The notes under the pieces were generated by a model. The model searched no databases. It was not told the DNA's origin and saw nothing but the letters and a program-made list of their open reading frames with translations. A program made the position numbers and the translations under genes. A stretch of DNA of 5,840 nt from Dehalobacter sp. CP (lineage in GTDB: Bacteria; Bacillota_B; Desulfitobacteriia; Desulfitobacteriales; Syntrophobotulaceae). Positions 1 to 5,248 of this stretch are shown here, one piece after another. The stretch's first letter is position 1. Each line of letters starts with the position of its first letter. The stretch spans positions 1 through 5,840 of the forward strand of contig VMEE01000063.1 of the NCBI GenBank assembly GCA_009910795.1, written 5' to 3'.

Positions 1-746
1 AATAATGGTTCGACTTCATCGCTTATCGCCGCTGCTATTTGATCGAAGGTAAACACGCTATCCACCGTCTCCATGAACACGCAAAAATATTCCTGCAAAT
101 ACCACGGATTCGTCCGCCGCTCCTCTTCTAAGAACTCTTTCGATATGCGTGGGCACATTTCTGCCGGGATCTCGTACCACTCCCACAAATCCCGCTCCTC
201 GCTCCAGATCTTGAAGAAGTGCCCTCTCTTGCCAAAAGGAGTACTCATCAGGATATGCCGGCCATTGGAGACCGCCAGCATCGGGCGAACCGTGTTATAG
301 AGGTCGTCTAAGACTCTCGATGCCTCATCTTCCAGCAGCAGAGTAACCGCTGAGAAGCTTCTTGCACTCTTTTCTGACCCCGGCCGGGCCACAAAGCGGT
401 TGCCGTTCGCGAATTTGACAGCTAGCTTGGTGTCGGTACTGAGATAGTCCGAAGGCAGTTCTACGGCTCCCCGGAACTCATCGAATTTGAGCATCAATTC
501 TGATGATTGGTCTTGTGTCGGAGCTATCACCAGGCCGAAGGAAGGACGGCGATAGATCGATTCATGGAGCCCTAAGGCGGCACAAGTTGTGCTCTTCCCG
601 CTCTGCCTGCTGCAGTTGAGGATTATCTTCTTCGATCTGCTCCGGAGAAGGTCAGCCTGCCAGGGATCAGGGTGGTAGCCTAGGACCTCGCGAGCCCACA
701 AGACCGGATCCAGCGAATATGCCAGGTCATCATTGGCGGATTGCAT
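1..746 (-). CDS. terL: Terminase large subunit, N-terminal ATPase part (3' end outside window)
   Basis: This is the motor ATPase of the head-filling packaging machine of tailed viruses. It pumps viral DNA into the procapsid and usually carries a C-terminal nuclease that cuts concatemers. The frame is open from an ATG at 746 to the left edge (248 residues). Visible motifs are a Walker A loop SRQSGKST at residues 46-53, an adenine-side segment PDPWQADLL near 26-34, a Walker B LLLEDEA at 136-142 with the catalytic Glu expected at 141, and a coupling motif MSTP at 167-170 followed by FGKRG. The chain ends around SVFTFDQIAAA, just where the RNase H-like nuclease domain would begin, so the nuclease lies outside the window. 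The start overlaps the upstream terS-like gene by 17 bases in a different frame, with a GAGG site about 9 bases before the ATG. The family assignment is firm from motif order and spacing; closer relatives cannot be named from sequence alone. Confidence 0.93.
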   Translation of the reverse strand, partial: MQSANDDLAYSLDPVLWAREVLGYHPDPWQADLLRSRSKKIILNCSRQSGKSTTCAALGLHESIYRRPSFGLVIAPTQDQSSELMLKFDEFRGAVELPSDYLSTDTKLAVKFANGNRFVARPGSEKSARSFSAVTLLLEDEASRVLDDLYNTVRPMLAVSNGRHILMSTPFGKRGHFFKIWSEERDLWEWYEIPAEMCPRISKEFLEEERRTNPWYLQEYFCVFMETVDSVFTFDQIAAAISDEVEPL

Positions 747-1248
747 GGATTACAGCCTCGCGTGCTTCTGGATAGGGCTCCAGGGCCGTTATGATCAGGG
801 TTCGAAGCTCTACCCATTCGGGGTTATTGATTATGGTGATTTGGGGCTGACTGGATAGCTTGCCCTCGAGCTCTGCTATGAATTTTAGTTGCTCTCGGAT
901 CTCCTTCAGGTAGGCCACAGGAGCCCCATAGATCTTGGTATTAGCCGCCTCCTCTGCCTTATCGAGAAGTGAGTATGTCCTTTCCTGAGCCTTCTTCAGC
1001 TCATCCAACAAGCTGTCACCGTTGGCTACGTCCTCGATATCCTTTGCCTTCAGGAGTGCTTCGGGAAGGTGTCCTTTCACATGTCGCTCGACACTTGGTT
1101 TGGCGCATCCCACCTTATCCGCATACTGCTGAAGGGAGATCTCGTTATTCAAGTAGGCTTTATCTAACTCAAGATGTCCGGGGTATTGACCACATTTACA
1201 TCTTGGATCACATCCGTACCCCTGTAACGGATCGGCACGCTTGCCCAT
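730..1248 (-). CDS. terS: Probable terminase small subunit (Cys cluster + HTH + coiled region)
   Basis: A 172-residue protein directly upstream of terL, the usual place for the small terminase subunit that recognises viral DNA and hands it to the motor. The N-terminus has a Cys-rich cluster (C13, C17, C19, with H25 nearby) that could bind zinc. A helix-turn-helix-like stretch follows at about residues 37-60 (ISLQQYADKVG, then PSVERHVKGHLP). This order, Cys cluster then HTH ending in RHxxxHLP, recurs in many phage DNA-binding proteins next to terL. Residues 75-132 are predicted helical and charged (LKEIREQLKFIAELEGKL), as expected for an oligomerisation helix. The tail, with PEWVELRTLI and PYPEAREAV, is also typical of small-terminase-like proteins. 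An SD-like GAGGAG lies 6 bases before the ATG. The ATG immediately follows, in frame, the TAG stop of the upstream 43-residue gene. The call rests on position and architecture; another phage DNA-binding role is possible. Confidence 0.7.
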   Translation of the reverse strand: MGKRADPLQGYGCDPRCKCGQYPGHLELDKAYLNNEISLQQYADKVGCAKPSVERHVKGHLPEALLKAKDIEDVANGDSLLDELKKAQERTYSLLDKAEEAANTKIYGAPVAYLKEIREQLKFIAELEGKLSSQPQITIINNPEWVELRTLIITALEPYPEAREAVIHAIRQ

Positions 1249-1380
1249 CTACTGCTCCTCTCCACATGGCCTGTCGTATGCCTGCTTGTCATACTTCCGG
1301 GCTCTCCGCCGGGCGTTGGCGGCATTGGCTCTCATTATATCGATCCTTGCATTCCTGGTCCTCGATTTGCCTTTTTTCAT
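1249..1380 (-). CDS. Small basic protein of unknown function (43 aa)
   Basis: I do not recognise this family. A 43-residue, strongly basic protein starts MKKGKSRTRNAR and continues with an Arg-rich stretch (NARRRARKYDK at about 22-32), so nucleic-acid binding is plausible but unproven. I chose the ATG at 1380 over an in-frame ATG at 1464. The 1380 start overlaps the previous gene's stop as ATGA and has a GGAGGAG site about 10 bases upstream, whereas a start at 1464 would run through the whole 44-residue gene in another frame. The gene ends in TAG, and the next codon in the same frame is the ATG of the terS-like gene, so read-through of this stop would give a fusion. It is part of the chain of tiny overlapping genes between the primase and the packaging genes. 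Confidence 0.6.
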   Translation of the reverse strand: MKKGKSRTRNARIDIMRANAANARRRARKYDKQAYDRPCGEEQ

Positions 1381-1511
1381 CGCTTCCCATCTCCTCCACA
1401 GTACCGCCGCCTCTCCTCCGGACTCATGGCCTGCAATGCCCTCCAGTCCTCCACATCGTCCCATGCGGTAGTGCCCCTCTTCGGTGCGTTCCTGTACTCC
1501 TCATGGCTCAT
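1377..1511 (-). CDS. Small hypothetical protein (44 aa)
   Basis: The function is unknown. The 44-residue ORF begins MSHEEYRNAPKRG, has a Trp-containing acidic centre (AWDDVEDW, about residues 16-23) and ends in a charged helix-like segment (MSPEERRRY, about 28-36) and a Gly/Lys tail. Its composition looks like a real folded or helical peptide rather than a shadow frame. Support for the start is an ATGA overlap with the preceding 21-residue ORF and a GAGGT site 8 bases before the ATG. The end overlaps the next gene as ATGA. The same frame stays open upstream of the ATG back to a TAG at 1548-1550, and beyond that TAG to another possible start; see findings. Confidence 0.6.
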   Translation of the reverse strand: MSHEEYRNAPKRGTTAWDDVEDWRALQAMSPEERRRYCGGDGKR

Positions 1512-1573
1512 CGGTTGCAACCTCGGATATTGCTTTTGAAGAAATCGCTATCCAGTCCTTCGTTCACGCTCAT
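1508..1573 (-). CDS. Very small ORF in overlap chain (21 aa)
   Basis: A 21-residue ORF, MSVNEGLDSDFFKSNIRGCNR, with no recognisable domain. It is listed because its start overlaps the upstream stop and its stop overlaps the next start, both as ATGA, and an AGGAG site sits 4 bases before its ATG. Such a short frame may serve mainly to carry ribosomes from the 46-residue gene to the 44-residue gene rather than to make a functional peptide. An alternative frame over the same DNA (1548-1643) also looks protein-like, so confidence is limited. Confidence 0.4.
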   Translation of the reverse strand: MSVNEGLDSDFFKSNIRGCNR

Positions 1574-1710
1574 ACTGCTCCTGCTCCTGGTCTCCTGCCT
1601 TCCAGCAGGCTTGATAACCTCGCATCAATCCGCCTGATCGCATCCACAGCTCTCGATAGCTGCTCTAAAAGGAAGCGGCGGCGCTGTCGGAGGGCGTCGG
1701 GTTCGGTCAT
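1570..1710 (-). CDS. Small helical protein of unknown function (46 aa)
   Basis: A 46-residue ORF directly downstream of the primase-helicase, overlapping its TGA stop as ATGA, with a GGAGG site 7 bases before the ATG. Residues 6-38 have a heptad-like pattern of hydrophobic residues among Arg and Glu (ALRQRRRFLLEQL, then AVDAIRRIDARLSSLLEG), suggesting an amphipathic helix or short coiled coil that could pair with itself or another protein. It ends in a Gly/Ala/Pro-rich tail. No family is recognised. Position after the primase could suggest a replication accessory role, but that is only context. Confidence 0.6.
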   Translation of the reverse strand: MTEPDALRQRRRFLLEQLSRAVDAIRRIDARLSSLLEGRRPGAGAV

Positions 1711-4514
1711 GCTCCAGCCTCCAGCTTCGTCTGAGAATCTACCTTCTCAGGCTCCGAAGGGGGGCCTTCCATGTGACATGTAGCGCAAATGAAACCGCTC
1801 TGCCCTTTGTTGAAGTAGGGAGTAAGATCATAGGGGAATTTCCGGCCACACAAGCAACAGGTTCGTTTTTTCATCCCTGATTTGAATCGCTGGAAGTCAG
1901 GATCTTCTTTTGCGGCGGAGCTATCCGTTTTTTGGGGCTGCGTCGCTTTAGTAGGGAAAGTAGCCTTCGTCGCCAACGTAGCCAAAGTAGATTTTTTTCC
2001 CTCAGTTTCAGAATTAGAACGAATTTCTTCTACTTTGGCTATTTTGGCTATCTTGGCTACGTTAGCTACGTTCCCTACTTCGGCAGGATCTAAAAGGACA
2101 ACATATACAGAATCCCTCCCTTTGCCTCCGCGCTTAACTGTTTTGGTTTCGACCTGCCCGCTCTCTATCATTGTGGCGATGAATTCACCGAAATCCGTGC
2201 TCTTGATTTTAACGTCCCGAAGAATCTCTTTTCGCGTTGCTTTGCCGTTATGCTTCTTCAGATAGGCGATTATACGATCAATCACGTTCTTCTCAGCATT
2301 TGCGCCCACGAGATCATAGACGGCTCGGGCGGTGGGCATGAAATAGGAGTCCACCAGGTCGCAAGCTTCCTCGATGAATTCAACCCTGATCTGCCTGGAG
2401 GGGTCAAACCCTGGCATTCCCAATTCAAAGAGCATCGCAAGTTTCGTCACAGTGGGGGCAAGCCGGGCATAGATTTGCATGGCATTCCCATCATTGCTCG
2501 CGGTCCACTCCTGCTCTCGGACTCTCTGCCATCCATTATAATACGCCGCCGCCTCCGGGCTGAAGTGCATGGCCTGACATTCCTGCAGCTCTTTTAGTTG
2601 GGCGGCGATCTCTGCTAGCTGCTCCTTTACCACGCCCTCAAAGATGCTGTTGGCCGTCGTCCCTTCTTCCAGAGGCAACCATTTTGTCTTATTTCCTTGC
2701 GGGAAGAAGAATAAAAACCGGGCCATGAATCCAGAGAGAGTGTCATTCTGTTCAGTGTTTGCGCCCAAACTTGCGTCCGTGGTCGCCCATAGCAGATTTA
2801 AGTACGGATCATCGACTCTGAATTCTGTTTTAGCGCCCTTCCTCTGCGAAGTTCGCAGCTTTCGGTAAAAGGGTTTGGAGTCATACAACTGCATTAACGA
2901 ATCTTTAAAGCCCCTCATGTAGTCTTTTTTCATGAGGGATAGCACTCCCGCCGCTTCGTCTCTAACCCATGTAGCATGATTATAATCGCTCATGTGCTCC
3001 GTGAATGCCTCCGGGCTGAACTCGGTGGGCACCATCGCAGGCAAGAGAGACGGTTTTACCTGGCAAAGCATGGCTTCCGCTTTATCAACGACTGTCGATT
3101 TTCGTGCAAGGCTCGATTTACCATTTATTGATATGTATAAATTAGGGTAAATGATGCCTTGCTTGAGTTCAACTTTTACTTTCTTGTCTGCGATCACTGC
3201 CAGGGAGAAGAGACCAGCGGCGAACCAATATTCTATGTATGCATCTGAGATATCAGAGCCGTAGGCCATAAACCTTTGAATGAAATGGTCCTTTGGTAGA
3301 TTGCATTCGAATTTTGGGCCTGCTGGCAGCGAATAAGCGTTAAGCTCTTCCTCAGAAATTTCGTTCTGGCTTGGATCGTCCGCGGCATTGAAAATGTGCA
3401 CGCCCGTCGCCGCTTCAATCACATTCGCGCGCACTCGCGTAAGTGGTGGCATAGTCGGTATGCCGTCGAATGAGTCCGTGTCCGGCTCAAGTATGGCCTT
3501 CGCATCCTTCCATTTTTTGCCTAAACAGCTATTGTGCCGGCACCGATAGGACCGCGCACCATTGGGCCATCCAATGATAACCGCGCTCAAGTGGTGTTCT
3601 GGATTGAAAATACACTGCTCCAAGACGGCGACCGTACATTTAGTGCCGCTTGGGTCGGCCCATGTCTTCGAATGATGCACTGGTAGGTTGTGAGCCTGAC
3701 AGTATTCCACAGGATCAAAAGCCGGGCCGCCGGTGCTTTGAGAAGGCTGTGATATCTTCTCGGGCTCTGGCAGCATGGCCGCCAAAGCCTCTAATTGCTC
3801 CCTGGTGACGGTCTCCATCGTCTCCGGCACTTCTAAGAACCGGGACAATCGATGCGGCCTTTCCTGGATACTATCGCCCTTCCGCGCCATTGTTCCCCGC
3901 ACCTTCCAGATTCGGGCGGGGTTCTGCGATGTCGTATCGACATGGATTGCCTCATCTGAAAAAAGGAAGTCCATCGCTTCCAGGCATCGCCTGACAAGCG
4001 CCACATCCTCCGGCACATTTTGTAAATCGATCTTGGTATCCAGATGAGCGCCGTTGCCAGAATCCGCCAGAACAAACGCATTCTCCGGCCAACCTAGTTC
4101 TATCAGCCTTCCCCGCACCTCATAGGCTTTGGCTATTGCCGCGTCGTGCTCTTCGTCGGTGCTACTGATTCCAGCCGGGCGCTTCGAATCCAGGTCACCG
4201 GGCAACCAATGCAGAGCAACTATATCGGCGTCGCTGGTTGTGTTTTTCGCTTTAGCGATCGTTCGGTTTGCTGCTCGCGCTAATAGGTCAGGTGACACCG
4301 GGTTGATGGTGAAATAGATTGCCGGGACGGGATGATCAGGATCAGACGCCAGCTCGGAAACAATTTTAGTGAAACTGTCTTCGTTGTCAAAATAGCCGCT
4401 CACCGTCCCTAGCCACTTTCCAGCATTCAGAATTCGAACTTCCGCGACTTCGCCGGGTTCCCGGTAAACCTGCCAGTTCCGCCGGATCTCCGCGCCGTCA
4501 AAAATTGCGGCCAT
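1707..4514 (-). CDS. Primase-helicase: AEP primase + zinc motif + DUF3987-like ATPase + winged helix + zinc ribbon
   Basis: The likely replication protein of the element, 935 residues. The N-terminal part looks like an archaeo-eukaryotic primase/PrimPol domain. It has motif I GDLD (D107, D109), motif II SGNGAH (152-157), motif III HVD (191-193) and the trailing NPARIWKVRGT segment (198-208) typical of viral primases. A zinc-binding stretch follows (C293, C301, H307, C325, H327, C330). Residues about 425-740 resemble the DUF3987 helicase-like ATPase. Its P-loop is a variant ending ARKST (470-474), with Arg in place of the usual Gly before Lys472, and its Walker B is WVRDE (516-520). A winged-helix-like domain spans about 740-806. 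Then comes a repetitive linker (812-858, VAKIAKIAKV and TLATLATKAT) and a C-terminal four-Cys ribbon (C886/C889 and C910/C913). The start has GGAGG 8 bases upstream and lies one base after the preceding stop. Expected activities are primer synthesis and DNA unwinding; both are inferred from motifs. Confidence 0.85.
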   Translation of the reverse strand: MAAIFDGAEIRRNWQVYREPGEVAEVRILNAGKWLGTVSGYFDNEDSFTKIVSELASDPDHPVPAIYFTINPVSPDLLARAANRTIAKAKNTTSDADIVALHWLPGDLDSKRPAGISSTDEEHDAAIAKAYEVRGRLIELGWPENAFVLADSGNGAHLDTKIDLQNVPEDVALVRRCLEAMDFLFSDEAIHVDTTSQNPARIWKVRGTMARKGDSIQERPHRLSRFLEVPETMETVTREQLEALAAMLPEPEKISQPSQSTGGPAFDPVEYCQAHNLPVHHSKTWADPSGTKCTVAVLEQCIFNPEHHLSAVIIGWPNGARSYRCRHNSCLGKKWKDAKAILEPDTDSFDGIPTMPPLTRVRANVIEAATGVHIFNAADDPSQNEISEEELNAYSLPAGPKFECNLPKDHFIQRFMAYGSDISDAYIEYWFAAGLFSLAVIADKKVKVELKQGIIYPNLYISINGKSSLARKSTVVDKAEAMLCQVKPSLLPAMVPTEFSPEAFTEHMSDYNHATWVRDEAAGVLSLMKKDYMRGFKDSLMQLYDSKPFYRKLRTSQRKGAKTEFRVDDPYLNLLWATTDASLGANTEQNDTLSGFMARFLFFFPQGNKTKWLPLEEGTTANSIFEGVVKEQLAEIAAQLKELQECQAMHFSPEAAAYYNGWQRVREQEWTASNDGNAMQIYARLAPTVTKLAMLFELGMPGFDPSRQIRVEFIEEACDLVDSYFMPTARAVYDLVGANAEKNVIDRIIAYLKKHNGKATRKEILRDVKIKSTDFGEFIATMIESGQVETKTVKRGGKGRDSVYVVLLDPAEVGNVANVAKIAKIAKVEEIRSNSETEGKKSTLATLATKATFPTKATQPQKTDSSAAKEDPDFQRFKSGMKKRTCCLCGRKFPYDLTPYFNKGQSGFICATCHMEGPPSEPEKVDSQTKLEAGA
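1951..2078. repeat. Two opposed blocks of 9-base repeats inside the primase gene; candidate origin iterons
   Basis: The right block (2029-2078, plus-strand reading) holds five 9-base units: ACTTTGGCT, ATTTTGGCT, ATCTTGGCT, ACGTTAGCT and ACGTTCCCT. The left block (1951-1991) holds four units of the same type in the opposite orientation: ACTTTGGCT, ACGTTGGCG, ACGAAGGCT and ACTTTCCCT. Both arms start TCTACTTTGGCTA at the inner end and finish CCCTAC at the outer end; they differ in length by exactly one unit (41 and 50 bases). The 37-base spacer (1992-2028) is AT-rich. In the primase reading frame each unit is three codons, giving a VAK/IAK block and an ATL/ATK block. Iterons plus an AT-rich stretch inside a replication gene recall the lambda origin in gene O, but origin function here is inference. 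It could instead be a protein-level repeat that expanded by slippage. Confidence 0.85.
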
Positions 4515-4515
4515 C

Positions 4516-4806
4516 CTATCGCCCTCCCCACTGCCTTGAGCTCACCCAGGGCTTCCTTCTCGGGATGGCCTTGATAGGCTCCTTACTCACCAGGCCCTCA
4601 GCATCCACCGCGAAGGCCGCAAGGCCATGGTGCCGTCCTTCGTCTGTCCACTCCAGCCACTCCCTATCCTGCCTGCCGGAGCTGAGGATGAAGTTGGGTC
4701 TCGGGCCGAAGGCTGAAATCCATGCCGGGAATACCACATTTTTTAGATAGCTCTCGCCTGCATGGGCGGTGCTCTGACCGCTGGAGACTGGCAGTCTTTT
4801 AGGCAT
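4516..4806 (-). CDS. Hypothetical protein upstream of primase-helicase (96 aa)
   Basis: I do not recognise this family. The 96-residue protein begins MPKRLPVSSGQ, is moderately basic and aromatic-rich (FPAWISAFG at about 26-34; REWLEWTDEG at about 48-57), and has a central segment PRPNFILSSGRQ that could be a beta strand and turn. There is no signal peptide or membrane segment. I chose the ATG at 4806 over an in-frame ATG at 4851. The 4806 start has a GAGGTG site about 5 bases upstream and overlaps the preceding stop by only 8 bases, whereas the longer form would add 15 residues overlapping the previous gene. The stop is TAG, one base before the primase ATG, so the two are very likely co-translated. 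The position suggests an early or replication-linked role, nothing more specific. Confidence 0.72.
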   Translation of the reverse strand: MPKRLPVSSGQSTAHAGESYLKNVVFPAWISAFGPRPNFILSSGRQDREWLEWTDEGRHHGLAAFAVDAEGLVSKEPIKAIPRRKPWVSSRQWGGR

Positions 4807-5017
4807 CGTCCACCTCGCGGACATGATACCCGCCCAACCGGAGCACCGCAATCTTATGCCCCACCAGGGCGGTCAGCTCTTCGCGTAGATCGAGCGGCAG
4901 AGACATCACACCCCACTCGAAGGTGGCAATACACTGCTCCTCAGCTGTGAAGATCCGTAGCAATTGGCCGCGAGCTTCTTCGAGCTCCTGGAGGCGGTGG
5001 GCTTCGTGAACGGTCAC
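4799..5017 (-). CDS. Hypothetical protein, GTG start (72 aa)
   Basis: A 72-residue protein of unknown function. The first half is a charged helix (EAHRLQELEEARGQLLRIF, about residues 5-23). The middle reads TFEWGVMSLPLDLREELTAL, and the end is beta-like (VGHKIAVLRLGGY, then HVREVDDA). The GTG start at 5017 is favoured because it overlaps the upstream gene's TGA as GTGA and is preceded by an exceptionally strong ribosome binding site. There is no in-frame ATG upstream before a stop. It overlaps the 96-residue gene by 8 bases. It is acidic overall and soluble in appearance. Confidence 0.72.
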   Translation of the reverse strand: MTVHEAHRLQELEEARGQLLRIFTAEEQCIATFEWGVMSLPLDLREELTALVGHKIAVLRLGGYHVREVDDA

Positions 5018-5166
5018 CTTGACCTCCTCCTGGTCGTTGCGAAGTCAGACTTCGCTAAAATCTCGTCTAGGTCGTCGTCGTGAATAGGATACGGACGGCC
5101 TTCTGAATCGAAGGAGCGAGATATACCCAAGAGTTTAAATTGCTTGACGGGATAATAAGGAGACAT
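5014..5166 (-). CDS. Small hypothetical protein (50 aa)
   Basis: A 50-residue ORF, unrecognised. It starts MSPYYPVKQFKLLG and continues ISRSFDSEGRPYPIHDDDLDEIL, an acidic stretch (D30-D32, D34, E35) after a Gly/Pro turn, which looks like a genuine short protein. The SD is weak (a GGGGG run about 6 bases before the ATG). The same frame is open for 26 codons upstream of the ATG as far as the TGA that ends the 59-residue gene, but that stretch contains no ATG, GTG or TTG, so 5166 is the only standard start. It overlaps the next gene as GTGA. Confidence 0.6.
   Translation of the reverse strand: MSPYYPVKQFKLLGISRSFDSEGRPYPIHDDDLDEILAKSDFATTRRRSR
5022..5031 (-). promoter_or_regulatory. Strong Shine-Dalgarno site deciding a GTG start
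   Basis: AGGAGGAGGT (minus strand) lies 4 bases before the GTG at 5017. It is the best match to the anti-SD sequence in the window and is what decides the GTG start of the 72-residue gene. It lies inside the last codons of the upstream 50-residue gene, which therefore ends in an Arg-rich tail (TTRRRSR) as a by-product. Confidence 0.8.
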
Positions 5167-5248
5167 AGAATACCCCCGCGGTGTTCTGGAGTCGAATATT
5201 GCCCGCCCTGAGGCAGTGCCCGCTGCCTCTTGGCATATCGTTTTTCAT
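5135..5248 (-). CDS. Possible small ORF after the RHH-like gene (37 aa)
   Basis: A 37-residue ORF starting MKNDMPRGSGHCLRAG and ending VSLLSRQAI. Support comes from the ATGA overlap with the 59-residue gene, a GAGGT site 3-4 bases before the ATG (rather close), and fit with the coupling pattern of this operon. Against it are the lack of any recognisable family and a 32-base overlap with the 50-residue gene. The other two frames over 5166-5245 are also largely open, so coding cannot be decided by eye. Confidence 0.42.
   Translation of the reverse strand: MKNDMPRGSGHCLRAGNIRLQNTAGVFYVSLLSRQAI

Noticed and set aside
1249..1464. Longer 71-residue version of the 43-residue gene
   Set aside because: The extra 28 residues run through the 44-residue gene in another frame, whereas the ATG at 1380 has an ATGA overlap and an SD-like site.
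969..1637. A 222-residue open frame on the plus strand
   Set aside because: It lies antisense to terS-like and the micro-ORF chain. Its peptide is rich in Ser, Leu, His and Pro in the way typical of a reverse-strand shadow, and it has no promoter, SD or domain.
1943..2081. CRISPR-like repeat array
   Set aside because: Units are 9 bases, contiguous without unique spacers, and fall in a coding frame.
1882..2265. A plus-strand frame of 127 residues containing ATL/AIL repeats
   Set aside because: It is the shadow of the primase gene. The repeats appear because the DNA repeat is inverted, so both strands read similar 9-base units.
4516..4851. Longer 111-residue version of the 96-residue gene
   Set aside because: The ATG at 4851 lies well inside the 72-residue gene; the ATG at 4806 has a GAGGTG site and only a short overlap.
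5245..5247. Selenocysteine at the in-frame TGA
   Set aside because: No Cys-homologous redox context is recognisable and no archaeal SECIS element can be seen; the ATGA junction explains the stop as an ordinary coupled terminus.
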